A DNA stretch of 64,000 nucleotides from Rhizobium sp. Root274 (lineage in GTDB: Bacteria; Pseudomonadota; Alphaproteobacteria; Rhizobiales; Rhizobiaceae). The stretch lies in assembly GCF_001429245.1 (NCBI RefSeq), contig NZ_LMJE01000007.1, forward strand, positions 1 to 64,000, in the 5' to 3' direction. Numbering within the stretch: position 1 is the first letter of the stretch; each line of letters opens with the position of its first letter. Shown here in pieces: positions 54,283 through 63,908 of this stretch. Position numbers and translations under genes: made by a program. Below the pieces are notes generated by a model. The model made no database searches, was not told where the DNA came from, and worked only from the letters and a program-made list of their open reading frames with translations.

Positions 54283-55014
54283 TCAGCGGTAACCGGTCGC
54301 GTCGTCATAGGTGGAGAAGTCCACCAAAGTGCCGAGCATCTGCAGATAGGCAATCAGCGCATCCATTTCGGTGAGCTGGGCCGGATTGCCGTCGAAGTCG
54401 CCGACCTTGGCCTTCGGATACCGCGCGAGCAGCCCCGACGTATCGGCATTCGGATCGGCCTGGGCGGCAAGATCGGCCGCTGCCAGCTCGACCATTTCGT
54501 CCGAATAGGGCACGCCGACCAGGCGGTTCGCCTTCAGGTCCATCTGAACATTGGTGACCTTGAGGGGGGTCTCCTTGAGATAGGAGTAGCTCGGCATGAT
54601 CGATTCCGGCACGACATCGCGCGGCTCGCTCAGGTGCTGGACGTGCCACTCGTTGGAGTAGCGGTCGCCGACGCGGGCGAGATCCGGCCCGGTGCGCTTC
54701 GACCCCCACTGGAACGGATGATCGTACATCGACTCCGCAGCCAGCGAGTAGTGACCGTAACGCTCGACCTCGTCCTTGAACGGCCGGATCATCTGGCTGT
54801 GACAGACATAGCAGCCTTCACGGACATAGATGTTGCGGCCGGCCAGTTCGAGCGGCGAGTAGGGGCGCATGCCCTCTACCTTTTCGATGGTGTTCTCCAG
54901 GTAGAAGAGCGGGGCGATCTCCACGATGCCGCCGATGGTGACCACCAGCAGCGAACCGAGGAAGAGAAGGCTCGTGTTCTTCTCGAGGATTGCGTGTTTA
55001 TCAAGAATGGACAT
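54283..55014 (-). CDS. ccoO: cbb3-type cytochrome c oxidase subunit II (mono-heme)
   Basis: The 243-residue protein has one N-terminal membrane segment (about 15-35) and a cytochrome c domain with CYVCHSQ heme site near residue 67 and the axial Met in IMPSYSYL. The ATG 55014 has GAAGG upstream; it is preferred to the ATG at 55032, which would overlap the ccoN end. It is the second gene of ccoNOQP, 14 nt after ccoN. Confidence 0.95.
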   Translation of the reverse strand: MSILDKHAILEKNTSLLFLGSLLVVTIGGIVEIAPLFYLENTIEKVEGMRPYSPLELAGRNIYVREGCYVCHSQMIRPFKDEVERYGHYSLAAESMYDHPFQWGSKRTGPDLARVGDRYSNEWHVQHLSEPRDVVPESIMPSYSYLKETPLKVTNVQMDLKANRLVGVPYSDEMVELAAADLAAQADPNADTSGLLARYPKAKVGDFDGNPAQLTEMDALIAYLQMLGTLVDFSTYDDATGYR

Positions 55015-55028
55015 GGAAACCTTCCTTC

Positions 55029-56666
55029 TCATTCAGCCGGAACGGCGGCGGGAGCGACCGAACCGGGGATCGGGGCTTCCTGGCGCTCATAGCCGAGGAT
55101 GGTCATCAGGATGTTGTAGGCCATGATCAAGCTACCCAGCAGATACATGCCACCACCGACAGCTCTGAGGACGTAATAGGGGAACATGGCGGCGACGGAC
55201 TCGGCGAACGAGTAGACCAGGAAGCCCTGGGCATCATATTCGCGCCACATCAGACCCTGCTGGATGCCGGCAACCCACAAGACGGCGGCGTAGACGACGA
55301 TGCCGAGCGTGGCGAGCCAGAAGTGCCAGTTGACCAGACGCATGGAGTACAGGCGATCACGGTTCCAGAGCTTGGGCGTCAGGTAGTAGATCGCGCCGAA
55401 GGTGATCATGCCGACCCAGCCGAGAGCGCCCGAGTGAACGTGACCGATGGTCCATTCGGTATAATGGCTGAGCGAGTTGACGGCCTTGATGGACATCATC
55501 GGGCCCTCGAAGGTCGACATGCCGTAGAAGGCGATGGCGATGACCATCATGCGGATGATCGGGTCTGTGCGGATCTTGTCCCAGGCGCCGGACAGCGTCA
55601 TCAGGCCGTTGATCATGCCGCCCCAGGAGGGCATCCACAGCATGATCGAGAACACCATGCCGAGCGTCTGTGCCCAGTCGGGCAGAGCCGTATAGTGCAG
55701 GTGGTGGGGACCTGCCCAGATATACATGAAGATCAGGGCCCAGAAGTGGATGATCGACAGGCGGTAGGAATAGACCGGGCGACCGGCCTGCTTGGGCACG
55801 AAGTAGTACATCATGCCGAGGAAGCCAGCCGTCAGGAAGAAGCCGACGGCGTTATGGCCGTACCACCACTGGGTCAGCGCATCCTGGACACCGGAGAAGA
55901 CCGAGTAGCTCTTCACGCCGAGGAAGGAGACGGGCACCGCCAGATTGTTGACGATGTGCAGCATGGCGATGGTGACGATGAAGGCGAGGTAGAACCAGTT
56001 GGCCACATAGATATGGCTCTCCTTCCGGGTCATGATCGTGCCCATGAAGGTGATCAGATAGGCGACCCAGACGACGGTCAGCCAGAGATCCACATACCAT
56101 TCCGGCTCGGCATATTCACGCCCCTGGGTAATGCCCAGCAGATAGCCGGTAGCGGCCATGATGATGAAGAACTGATAGCCCCAGAACACGAACCAGCCGA
56201 GCGAACCGCCGAACAGGCGCTGACGGGACGTGCGCTGCACCACGTAGAAGGAGGTGGCGATCAGCGCATTGCCGCCGAAGGCGAAGATGACGGCCGAGGT
56301 ATGCAGCGGACGAAGCCGGCCAAAATTCAGATACGGCTCAATGTCGAGATCGGGAAAGGCGAGCTGCAGCGCGACGACCACGCCGACGAGGAAGCCAACG
56401 ACACCCCAGAAGACCGTGGCGATGACGCCGTAGCGCACGACTTCGTCGAAATATTCCGACTTGGCCTTGGCCTCGACGGCTTGAGTGGCGCCCACCTTCG
56501 ACGGTGCGAACTGCATCCGCCGCAGCATCACGATCGTGCCGGCGGTGAGCACGAAGAACGCAACCCACATATGGGCTGCAAAGAGGCTGTCCTGGGTGAA
56601 GGCCACCCCGAGCAGCGCGGCGAAGGCGAGGACCGCCATCACCAAAGTCTCGACAGTATAGTTCAT
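55029..56666 (-). CDS. ccoN: cbb3-type cytochrome c oxidase subunit I
   Basis: The 545-residue catalytic subunit has about twelve membrane helices, with heme and CuB ligands in [38 protein letters not shown] and the final HVHSGALGW. It reduces O2 to water at very low oxygen while pumping protons. The start at 56666 has GGGGGA upstream. An FNR/FixK-type box lies 107 nt upstream. It leads the ccoNOQP operon. Inner membrane. Confidence 0.96.
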   Translation of the reverse strand: MNYTVETLVMAVLAFAALLGVAFTQDSLFAAHMWVAFFVLTAGTIVMLRRMQFAPSKVGATQAVEAKAKSEYFDEVVRYGVIATVFWGVVGFLVGVVVALQLAFPDLDIEPYLNFGRLRPLHTSAVIFAFGGNALIATSFYVVQRTSRQRLFGGSLGWFVFWGYQFFIIMAATGYLLGITQGREYAEPEWYVDLWLTVVWVAYLITFMGTIMTRKESHIYVANWFYLAFIVTIAMLHIVNNLAVPVSFLGVKSYSVFSGVQDALTQWWYGHNAVGFFLTAGFLGMMYYFVPKQAGRPVYSYRLSIIHFWALIFMYIWAGPHHLHYTALPDWAQTLGMVFSIMLWMPSWGGMINGLMTLSGAWDKIRTDPIIRMMVIAIAFYGMSTFEGPMMSIKAVNSLSHYTEWTIGHVHSGALGWVGMITFGAIYYLTPKLWNRDRLYSMRLVNWHFWLATLGIVVYAAVLWVAGIQQGLMWREYDAQGFLVYSFAESVAAMFPYYVLRAVGGGMYLLGSLIMAYNILMTILGYERQEAPIPGSVAPAAVPAE

Positions 56667-56773
56667 TGTTGGAATCCCCCAACGGCTTGCTGATCTCATC
56701 GCGATACGTCCGCTCCGTCTGGAGAATCCTCTCGCGTCGACTGCACCATTCGCATCGGCGGGGGCAAAGCACC

Positions 56774-56787
56774 TTGATCCAAGTCAA
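56774..56787. promoter_or_regulatory. FNR/FixK-type box between ccoN and the hemerythrin gene
   Basis: TTGATCCAAGTCAA matches the anaerobox TTGAT-N4-RTCAA. It lies 107 nt upstream of ccoN and 115 nt upstream of the divergent hemerythrin-domain gene, so it could serve one or both. Confidence 0.8.
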
Positions 56788-56902
56788 TGCGCTTTCGCTC
56801 AAAATTGGCGACCTTCTGCTTCGCATCCGGGTTTGCGACCTCTCGGGCCGGCTTCGGGCAGTGCACGAGACGGCCCGGCACGCGTGTCTTGGGAGTGCTG
56901 GC

Positions 56903-57469
56903 ATGCCGCCGACCGGTATGCCGTTGGAGATATCGGACATGCTGACCACAACGACGACTGATATGGCGGGGCCGAACGCGGCAAAGACGGGAAATGCCCG
57001 CCTGGACGCCGGCAAATGGGGCCTCGACTGGCTGCACCGCGCCCAGGAGGAGCAACTGGCTCTCTGCCACGAACTCGAAGAAATTGCCGATTCGCTGCCG
57101 GGCAGCGTCAATCGCCAGAAATGCATTTACGCGGCAAAGGCACTCGGCCCCCTGATCAAGGGGATCCATCACTACGAGGAAACCGTGCTCTTCCCGCAAT
57201 TGCAGGCGGCAGGCGAAACGAACGATCACCTGGCTTCGACGCTTGAACGGTTGAAGTTCGAGCACTGCGAGGATGAGTGTTTTGCCGAGGAGCTGACGGA
57301 TGCGCTGTTGCGGCTGGGTTCGGGCTCGGCCGTCAATATGGAAGCTGTCGGCTACATGCTGCGCGGCTTCTTCGAAGGGCTACGCCGCCATATCGCCTTC
57401 GAGCGTGAGCATCTGCTCATGGGTGTGCGTTCCGACGACGCCCCTTCGCCTCCCGATCAGGTCAGCTGA
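56903..57469 (+). CDS. Hemerythrin-like (HHE) domain protein
   Basis: The 188-residue protein has a four-helix HHE-cation-binding domain (about residues 40-175) with His/Glu ligands expected in WLHRAQEEQ, KGIHHYEETVLFP, KFEHCEDECF and RRHIAFEREHLL. It could bind O2, NO or iron through a di-iron centre. The start at 56903 has GGGAG 7 nt upstream; ATGs at 56918, 56939 or 56963 are possible. It is divergent from ccoN and shares the FNR/FixK-type box region, suggesting low-oxygen expression. Probably cytosolic. Confidence 0.82.
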   Translation: MPPTGMPLEISDMLTTTTTDMAGPNAAKTGNARLDAGKWGLDWLHRAQEEQLALCHELEEIADSLPGSVNRQKCIYAAKALGPLIKGIHHYEETVLFPQLQAAGETNDHLASTLERLKFEHCEDECFAEELTDALLRLGSGSAVNMEAVGYMLRGFFEGLRRHIAFEREHLLMGVRSDDAPSPPDQVS

Positions 57470-57488
57470 ACCTGTTCATGACTGAGGA

Positions 57489-58226
57489 TCAGGCGGCGAT
57501 GCCGCCGATCATGGGTTCGTCCTCGCCGAAGGTCAGGACCGCACCGTTGATCACGCCCTGAGAGGCCCGCAACGGACTGTAGCGCGCACGCAGCATCACC
57601 GTGCCATCCGCCATCGAACGGAAGACCGCCGAGATAGAGCCGGTGCGACCGGCAAAGGCGGCGTCAAGCGCTTCCCGCAGGGCCTGACGCATGTCGGAAT
57701 CGAGGCAGATATCCAGCACACTCCGGCCAATCAGATCCATCTGCGGGGCGCCCAGCATGCTGGCCATCGGCGGGTTGGCGAAGAGATAGCGATAGTCCCT
57801 CGTCACGACCGCAATCCGTTCCGGCAAATTGTTGAGGATCGTCTCGTTGAGCATTTCGTCGTCCTCGGAACCGGACGTTTCCGCGCTGATCGGCACATGC
57901 ATGGGCGGAGCCGCCTGCCCACGCCTCGGGCCGAAATAGCGTTCGACAAGCAGGGACAGCATGGAGGCGTGGCGCAGAACGCAAGCCCGATCGTCAGCGT
58001 CCTCCCGGATCAGTGACGTCACCAAACGCATCTGCAGGTAAATGTCGTCGGTATCTGTCGCCCGGTAGCTGACAAGATCGGTCAACAGAGGTTCGATCTC
58101 GCGGTCGATGGCCCGTACCAGCTCATCGTTTCCGCTGCGAATGGCCTGCTGCAACAGACGATTCTTCAGCGATATGCTTTCTGACAGGACGCGCAGATTT
58201 GCATCTCGAAATTCGCCGAACGACAT
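57489..58226 (-). CDS. PAS domain-containing protein
   Basis: The 245-residue protein has an N-terminal helical region and a C-terminal PAS domain (about 125-235, with LNNLPERIAVVTRDYRYLFANPPMASMLGAPQMDLIGRSV). No output domain (kinase, GGDEF or helix-turn-helix) is present, so it may be a sensor subunit or partner of a separate signalling protein. It is convergent with the hemerythrin gene and next to the cbb3 operon, which suggests a redox or oxygen role; inference. Confidence 0.85.
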   Translation of the reverse strand: MSFGEFRDANLRVLSESISLKNRLLQQAIRSGNDELVRAIDREIEPLLTDLVSYRATDTDDIYLQMRLVTSLIREDADDRACVLRHASMLSLLVERYFGPRRGQAAPPMHVPISAETSGSEDDEMLNETILNNLPERIAVVTRDYRYLFANPPMASMLGAPQMDLIGRSVLDICLDSDMRQALREALDAAFAGRTGSISAVFRSMADGTVMLRARYSPLRASQGVINGAVLTFGEDEPMIGGIAA

Positions 58227-58391
58227 TCATCACCTCACCCGCAGTGTGACGAAATTCGGGAATCCATCACACGGTTCTCGTGTGGAGCCCTAACATGAGG
58301 TGCCATCACCTTCAATTCCCGCGAGCGGTCGGCAGTGCTCAGCCCAAAAAATGTTACGCTTGAAACGCTTACACCCGTTAGAAATGATGGA

Positions 58392-59321
58392 TCAAATCTT
58401 CCGCTTAATGTTCCAGCGGTCATGATACCAGAGCCATTGCTCCGGCAGCTCACGCACCCATGATTCGACCTTGTCGTTCAGCACCTGCGAAGTGGCGTTG
58501 ACGTCGATCTGTCCCTTGTCGTTGCGTGGCAAGGTAATCGCCGGTTCGATCTCCAGGCGGAAACGATTGCCCGGCAGCCGAATGCAGCGAGCTGGATAGA
58601 CCTCACATTCGAACTGCCGCGCGAGCTTCGCCAGAAGCGGATTGGTCCGCACCGGATTGTTGAAGAAGCGGGTCTCGACGCCCTTCTTGAACTTCTGGTC
58701 GACGAGTACGCCGACGCCGCCGCCATGCTCGAGCTGCCGCGCAAGAGCAAAGGAGGAGCCGGCATGGGAAGGCACCAGTTTGCCCATCCGCTTGCGGCGA
58801 AAATCGAAGACTTTGTCGGCAACGTAAGGGTTGTTCGGTGGCCGAAACAGCACCGTCACGTAGAGGCCAAACGCGGCACCCGCCACGGGCAAGAGCTCGA
58901 AGTTGGCCGTGTGGGCGGTAAAGACGATGAAGGGCCGCGGATTGTCGCGCAGGTCCAGGAATTGCTCGACGCCGGAAACCTCCACCCTGCCCTCTCCCGG
59001 CTTTGCCGGATCGAAGTCGAACAAGCGGTCGAGGAAGACATATTCGGCTGCAAGCCGGCCCATATGCCCCCAGCTTGCAAGCGCGATGGCCTCCCGCTCG
59101 GCATCCGATTTTTCCGGAAACGCGTTGCGCAGGTTGACCTGCATGAGGTGGTGGCGCTTCGTCTTCGGGCCGATCCAACGCATCAGCCGGTCGGCGAAGT
59201 TGATCGCCGCATCGGCCGGAAAAATCTTCAGCGCAGTCAGAAATCCGAAGGCCAGTTGCGCGACCGTCCAGTGATAGGCCTTGCGCAGGAAGAGCACGAT
59301 GCGGGTGATGAACATCCGCAC
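58392..59321 (-). CDS. lpxXL: Lipid A very-long-chain fatty acyltransferase LpxXL
   Basis: The 309-residue inner-membrane acyltransferase (HtrB/LpxL superfamily) has a hydrophobic N-terminus (about 15-35) and the HxxxxE/D motif in TAHTANFELL, with the VDQKFKKGVETRFF segment behind it. By cluster context it transfers the 27-hydroxyoctacosanoyl-type chain from AcpXL to lipid A. The start is GTG 59321; ATG 59315 is possible. It is the last gene of the acpXL cluster, 4 nt after the dehydrogenase gene. Confidence 0.92.
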   Translation of the reverse strand: MRMFITRIVLFLRKAYHWTVAQLAFGFLTALKIFPADAAINFADRLMRWIGPKTKRHHLMQVNLRNAFPEKSDAEREAIALASWGHMGRLAAEYVFLDRLFDFDPAKPGEGRVEVSGVEQFLDLRDNPRPFIVFTAHTANFELLPVAGAAFGLYVTVLFRPPNNPYVADKVFDFRRKRMGKLVPSHAGSSFALARQLEHGGGVGVLVDQKFKKGVETRFFNNPVRTNPLLAKLARQFECEVYPARCIRLPGNRFRLEIEPAITLPRNDKGQIDVNATSQVLNDKVESWVRELPEQWLWYHDRWNIKRKI

Positions 59322-59325
59322 CGGA

Positions 59326-60354
59326 TCAATCCATCTTCAGGATGATCTTGCCGAACACCTGGCGACCTTCCATCCGCGACAGCGCACGATCGATATCGTC
59401 GAACGAGACCTGCGTATCGATGACGGGATGCACGATGCCGCGCGCCATCTTCTGCATGGCGTTCGCCATGTTTTCCATCCGGCAGCCGAAGGAGCCGAGC
59501 AGTTTCAGCTGCTGCTGGAAGAGCATCATCAGGTTTATGTCGGTCGAGACGCCCGAGGTCGAACCGCAGGTGACGAGGCGGCCGCCGCGCTTCAGGCAAA
59601 GCATGGACCCGGCCCAGGTGTCCTTCCCGACATGTTCGAAGACGACGTCCACGCCCTTCTTCTTGGTCAGCTTGCGGACAACGCCTTCGAAGCGGTCGGT
59701 GCGGTAGTTGATGACGTGGTCGGCACCGAGCGCCTTGGCCGGCTCGATCTTGTCGTCGGAGCCGACCGTGGTGATGACGGTGCAGCCCATCTTCTTGGCG
59801 AGCTGGATGGCAGCCGTGCCGATGCCGGAGCCGCCGGCATGGACGAGGATGGTTTCGCCGGGTTCGAGCTTGGCATTGTCGAAGAGCATGTGCTCGACCG
59901 TGCCGAAGGTGACCGGGGCAAGAGCCGCACCGATGGCATCGACACCCGGAGGGGCCGGGACCAGCAGGCGGGCCGGCAGGTTGATCTTCTCCTGGGCGAA
60001 ACCGTCGAGATGGAAGCCATGCACGCCAGAGACGTTTTCGCAGAGATTGTCGCGGCCTTCACGGCAAGGCTTGCAGAGACCGCAGGTGCGTGCGCCATAG
60101 ACGGCGGCCAGTTGGCCCGGCAGGATATTGCCGACGCCCGGGCCAATCGCCTCGACCACGCCGGAGGCTTCCGCGCCGATGACGAGCGGCATCTTGCGCT
60201 TGGCGAAGGCCATACCGCGCCAGCCCCAGACGTCGATGTGGTTGAGTGCGACGGCCTTGACGCGCAGTGTCACCTCGCCCGGACCGGGCGCATCCGGCTC
60301 CGGCAGATCGACGATTTCGAGCTTGCGGTCTTCGACGAGTTGCAATGCGCGCAT
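59326..60354 (-). CDS. Zinc-binding dehydrogenase of the acpXL cluster
   Basis: The 342-residue MDR-superfamily enzyme has structural-zinc Cys in ARTCGLCKPCREGRDNLC and the AGGSGIGTAAIQLAKKMG cofactor motif. It is the conserved dehydrogenase between fabF1XL and lpxXL in rhizobial very-long-chain acyl clusters; it may serve an oxidation/reduction step in that pathway, but the exact reaction is unclear. Upstream is a palindromic repeat in a 164-bp gap. Confidence 0.9.
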   Translation of the reverse strand: MRALQLVEDRKLEIVDLPEPDAPGPGEVTLRVKAVALNHIDVWGWRGMAFAKRKMPLVIGAEASGVVEAIGPGVGNILPGQLAAVYGARTCGLCKPCREGRDNLCENVSGVHGFHLDGFAQEKINLPARLLVPAPPGVDAIGAALAPVTFGTVEHMLFDNAKLEPGETILVHAGGSGIGTAAIQLAKKMGCTVITTVGSDDKIEPAKALGADHVINYRTDRFEGVVRKLTKKKGVDVVFEHVGKDTWAGSMLCLKRGGRLVTCGSTSGVSTDINLMMLFQQQLKLLGSFGCRMENMANAMQKMARGIVHPVIDTQVSFDDIDRALSRMEGRQVFGKIILKMD

Positions 60355-60406
60355 GAGATATTTCCTTCAGGGTCAGGTGCCGGATGGAGCGTCGTCACGC
60401 TTCCAT

Positions 60407-60496
60407 CGTCATGCCCGGGCAAGTCCCCGAGCATCCGCCCACCTTCGTTGTTCTTGCAAGGGTCGCAGATCCCCGGCGTGAAGGCCGAGGATGACG
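60407..60496. repeat. Palindromic intergenic repeat with CGTCAT ends (copy 2)
   Basis: CGTCATGCCCGGGC at 60407 and the GGCCGAGGATGACG end at 60496 form an imperfect inverted pair. It is a diverged copy of the element at 13508-13637 and lies between the dehydrogenase and fabF1XL genes. Confidence 0.6.
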
Positions 60497-60518
60497 TCCC
60501 GAATTGTTGGCGCAGGCC

Positions 60519-61808
60519 TTAAACCGGATCCCGCGTCATGACAAGGCTGGCATTCTGGCCGCCAAAGCCGAAGGAATTGGAGAGAACGGCCGAAACCGAG
60601 GCCTCCCGCTTCGCATTCGGCACCACGTCCAGCACGATCGAGGGATCGGCATTGGCGTAGTTGATGGTCGGCGGCATTGTGCCGGTCAGCATGGTCTGGA
60701 TCGAGAACACGGCCTCAACCGCACCAGCCGCCGTCAGCGTATGGCCGATCATCGACTTATTCGACGAGCACGGGATGGCGTCCTTCAGCCGGTCGCCGAA
60801 GACGGACAGCATAGCGCCATATTCCATCTTGTCGTTCTCGGGCGTCGAGGTGCCATGGGCATTGATATAGCCGATCGCATCTTCGGAAAGGCCCGCATCG
60901 GCAAGTGCCGCCTTGATCGTGGCGATCGCCGGGCCGCCGTCCGGAGACGAGCGGGTGCGGTGGAAATAATCGGCCTTTTCGCCGCAGCCCTTGATCACGC
61001 CGAGTACTTTTGCGCCACGGGCAACCGCGGACTCGAGCGATTCCAGCACGAGCGTGGCTGCCCCTTCGGCGATCACGAAGCCATCGCGTTCCTTGCTGAA
61101 GGGCTTCGATGCCTTTTCCGGCGGATCGTTCTGGGTCGAGAGCGCCGAGAGCAGCGAGAAGCGGATGACCGATTCCGGGCTGATCGAACCATCGGTGGCA
61201 ACGGTGAGCGCCCGCTCAGTGCGTCCCTGGCGGATCGCTTCCACGCCGAGCTGGATGGCCGTGGCGCCCGAGGCGCAGGCCGTCGACAGCGTCACCGGCA
61301 GGCCGCGGGTGCCGAATTTGTCGGCCAACCGCTCGGAAATCGACCCGAACTGCACGGCTTCGAGGAAGACCGGATCCGGCTTTTCGCGCATGGCGGCGAG
61401 GAAGCGCACATACGCGTCGCCCGGTTCGGTCGACGTTGGCGCGCGCTCGGCGAGCGCAAAGCGGTCATGCCATTCCGGCTCGACCGGCGGGGCAGCAAGG
61501 AAGAGCGGGCCGTTGAAATCACCGTTGAGGCCGGCCTGGGCCAGCGCTTCGATGGTGGTCTCACGCGCCAGCGCATAGGAGCGCTCGACGGCATTGTTGG
61601 CCGGCACCGCGATGAAATCGACGGTGCCGCCGATGCGGGTCGACATTCCCTCGGTCTCGAAGCGCTTGATATAGTGAATGCCGGACTGGCCGGAGGTGAG
61701 CTTTGCCCAGTTGTCGGCGAGCCCCTGGCCGAGCGAAGTGATGACGCCCATGCCGGTGACGGCGACAATCGGGCGGCCGAGATGATCCTTGAAGCGGGTG
61801 TCAGTCAT
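60519..61808 (-). CDS. fabF1XL: Beta-ketoacyl-ACP synthase (fabF1XL, active-site Cys present)
   Basis: The 429-residue KAS II-type enzyme has the catalytic Cys in VTLSTACASGATAIQLG and the His pair in NAHGTSTPENDKM and KSMIGHTLTAAGA. It elongates the AcpXL-bound chain toward C28. It is directly downstream of fabF2XL (12 nt), the likely non-catalytic partner. The pairing resembles type II polyketide synthases. Cytosolic. Confidence 0.93.
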   Translation of the reverse strand: MTDTRFKDHLGRPIVAVTGMGVITSLGQGLADNWAKLTSGQSGIHYIKRFETEGMSTRIGGTVDFIAVPANNAVERSYALARETTIEALAQAGLNGDFNGPLFLAAPPVEPEWHDRFALAERAPTSTEPGDAYVRFLAAMREKPDPVFLEAVQFGSISERLADKFGTRGLPVTLSTACASGATAIQLGVEAIRQGRTERALTVATDGSISPESVIRFSLLSALSTQNDPPEKASKPFSKERDGFVIAEGAATLVLESLESAVARGAKVLGVIKGCGEKADYFHRTRSSPDGGPAIATIKAALADAGLSEDAIGYINAHGTSTPENDKMEYGAMLSVFGDRLKDAIPCSSNKSMIGHTLTAAGAVEAVFSIQTMLTGTMPPTINYANADPSIVLDVVPNAKREASVSAVLSNSFGFGGQNASLVMTRDPV

Positions 61809-61820
61809 CGAACGATCTCC

Positions 61821-63023
61821 TCACACATCGGCCGAGAGCACGGCGAGGCCTTCGCCCCGCACATAGCCGACGGTGGTCACGATGGCATGGCGGGCGGCAG
61901 AACCCTGCGCGGTCTCATGGGCGGGATCGAAGGCGGGCACGATAGCACCGGCATCGATGGCGAGTGCCGCGAGCGCCAGTCCCGCAGGGAACTGCGCTTC
62001 CAGGGAATGGCCGATCGAACCGGCAAAGCCGCGCACCGGCATGCCGGGGAAACGTTCCGTAAGGGAAGCCTTTTCACGCTGCGTGAGATCCGCGAGACCA
62101 GATGCGCCAGAGAAGACGATGGTGTCGTCGGTCGAAAGCGATGAAGCCTCCGGCGTGATCCGGCCGAGGCGCGCCTCAAGCTTGCCCTCATCGCGATTGC
62201 CGCGATCCCCTTCGACAGCATCGAGCACCGCATAGATATGCGCGCCGCGAGCTTCGGCATGTTCGCGAGACTCAAGCACCAGGAAGGCGCCGACCGTGCC
62301 AAGGATCACGCCACCGCCATTTTCGCCGTCGCGCGACCAGAGCGGCTGCCAGGGGCCCGTCTGGTGGGCGCGAATACCCTCGACCAGAAGCAGGATGTCT
62401 GCGCGCTCAGCGATGAAGGCACCGCCGACCAGCGTATGGGTCGACTGACCGGCCTTGATGCGGGCAAAGGCGGTCTCGATCGCGGATATGCCGGCGGACT
62501 CCTCACCCATGAAGGTGCGCGAAGATCCGGTGACCTTATGCACGATGGAAATATTGCCGGCGAGCAGGTTAGAGAGCTGCGCGAGGAAGAGCGTCGGGCG
62601 AAGCTCGGTGGTCAGCTTCTCGATCAGCAGCCGTTCGCGGTCGTTGCGCTTCAGCGCCTCGTCGACGATGAGGCTGTCGACGGCGATGTCACGCTCGCCG
62701 CCGCCTGCCGCCACGATGAGGTCCATCGAGCCGCAAGCATCCACATCGTCCTTCATCCCGGCATCGTCAAGCGCAAGGCCAGCCGCAAACACGCCGAGGC
62801 GCTGCCAGTTTTCCATCTGCCGCTGATCCTTGCGGCCGATCTGGGCCGACCAGTCGATCTCAGGCAGACGATGCACGACGTAAGGGCTGAACTTCTCCGT
62901 CTCCAGCACCGGCTCGGGTGCCTGGGGAGACGACAGGAGGGCGATATGTGGCTCCTTGCCCGTACCATGGCAGGTAACGATGCCAATCCCGGTGATCACC
63001 ACATCATTCGGCTGTTTGACCAT
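61821..63023 (-). CDS. fabF2XL: Beta-ketoacyl-ACP synthase-like protein lacking the catalytic Cys (fabF2XL)
   Basis: The 400-residue thiolase-fold protein aligns with ketosynthases, but the nucleophile region reads SSRTFMGEESAGISAIE with no Cys: alignment by flanking helices puts Glu175 at that place. The first active-site His region (HGTSTPxND in fabF1XL) is FSGASGLADL here, while GSIGHSLEAQ keeps the second His. It is thus probably a KSbeta/chain-length-factor-like partner of fabF1XL. The start at 63023 is preferred over 63110 because similarity begins there. It follows fabZXL by 105 nt in the acpXL cluster. Confidence 0.9.
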   Translation of the reverse strand: MVKQPNDVVITGIGIVTCHGTGKEPHIALLSSPQAPEPVLETEKFSPYVVHRLPEIDWSAQIGRKDQRQMENWQRLGVFAAGLALDDAGMKDDVDACGSMDLIVAAGGGERDIAVDSLIVDEALKRNDRERLLIEKLTTELRPTLFLAQLSNLLAGNISIVHKVTGSSRTFMGEESAGISAIETAFARIKAGQSTHTLVGGAFIAERADILLLVEGIRAHQTGPWQPLWSRDGENGGGVILGTVGAFLVLESREHAEARGAHIYAVLDAVEGDRGNRDEGKLEARLGRITPEASSLSTDDTIVFSGASGLADLTQREKASLTERFPGMPVRGFAGSIGHSLEAQFPAGLALAALAIDAGAIVPAFDPAHETAQGSAARHAIVTTVGYVRGEGLAVLSADV

Positions 63024-63128
63024 ATGCAATCCTCTCGCCGACGGGAGGGTCGGCGTTAAAAAGCGGGTTTTCCCGAATAAGGCCCCAAGGTCAAGAGGCG
63101 ATTGCGCCAAAGCGCAGACGTCAGGCCT

Positions 63129-63602
63129 TTAGCCCTGGGCGGCCATGGCGGCAATCAACCCGACTTCCTCGGCGCGTTTGCGCACGATCGGCGCCAGCGG
63201 CACTTCGGAAAAGGCCACGGTACGCAGCTTCAGCTGGGCGTCGCAGACCTTCTTGCCGGCACTGGTGATGCGCGCCTTGGTGACGGCAAAGCCCGATCCG
63301 TCATGCTCCAGCTCCGCCACGATATCGAGGACGGCGCCCGGCTCGACGAAGGTGCGCATCTTGGCGCCATCGACTGACATCAGGAATGGCATGGCGGAAA
63401 AGTCCTTGACCGCGAGCAGCAGCATGCCGGAGGCCTGCGCCATGGTCTCGATCAGCAGAACGCCGGGAACCAGCGGCATGCCGGGGAAATGGCCCTCGAA
63501 GACGGGGCTTTCCATCGGCACGACCGACTGGGCCTTCAAACGACCAAGGCCGAGATCCACGCTCTCGACCTTGTCAATCATCTGGAAATATTCAAGCAGC
63601 AC
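63129..63602 (-). CDS. fabZXL: 3-hydroxyacyl-ACP dehydratase FabZ-type (fabZXL)
   Basis: The 157-residue hotdog-fold dehydratase has the FabZ catalytic motif FEGHFPGMPLVPGVLLIETMAQ, containing the active His and Glu. It dehydrates the beta-hydroxyacyl intermediates of the very-long-chain pathway. It follows acpXL after 27 nt in the same operon. Cytosolic. Confidence 0.93.
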   Translation of the reverse strand: MLLEYFQMIDKVESVDLGLGRLKAQSVVPMESPVFEGHFPGMPLVPGVLLIETMAQASGMLLLAVKDFSAMPFLMSVDGAKMRTFVEPGAVLDIVAELEHDGSGFAVTKARITSAGKKVCDAQLKLRTVAFSEVPLAPIVRKRAEEVGLIAAMAAQG

Positions 63603-63629
63603 GGGGATTTCCGTCCTTCTGCAGACGGA

Positions 63630-63908
63630 TCAGCCCTTGGCGGCCTTGAGCTCGTCGATCTTGGCACAGAGGTTCTTCAGCACGAAGTATTCCTCGGTCG
63701 AGACCTTGCCTTCGTTGACTTCCTGGGTCCACTGCTCGAGCGGGATCTTGATGCCGAATTCCTTGTCGATCGCAAAGACGATGTCGAGGAAGTCGAGGCT
63801 GTCGATGCCGAGGTCATCAATCGTGTGGCTTTCCGGCGTAATCGTCTCGCGATCGATTTCGCTGGTGTCAGCAATGATGTCGGCAACTTTGTCGAATGTA
63901 GCGGTCAC
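63630..63908 (-). CDS. acpXL: Specialised acyl carrier protein AcpXL
   Basis: The 92-residue acyl carrier protein carries the 27-hydroxyoctacosanoyl chain destined for lipid A. The 4'-phosphopantetheine Ser is in [17 protein letters not shown] (about residue 37). Start is GTG 63908 with GAGGT 7 nt upstream. It leads the cluster that continues to lpxXL. Cytosolic. Its promoter should be in 63909-64000. Confidence 0.94.
   Translation of the reverse strand: MTATFDKVADIIADTSEIDRETITPESHTIDDLGIDSLDFLDIVFAIDKEFGIKIPLEQWTQEVNEGKVSTEEYFVLKNLCAKIDELKAAKG

Noticed and set aside
54990-56693. Plus-strand open frame of 567 codons opposite ccoN
   Set aside because: Shadow of ccoN; composition dominated by His, Asp and Gly with no domain.
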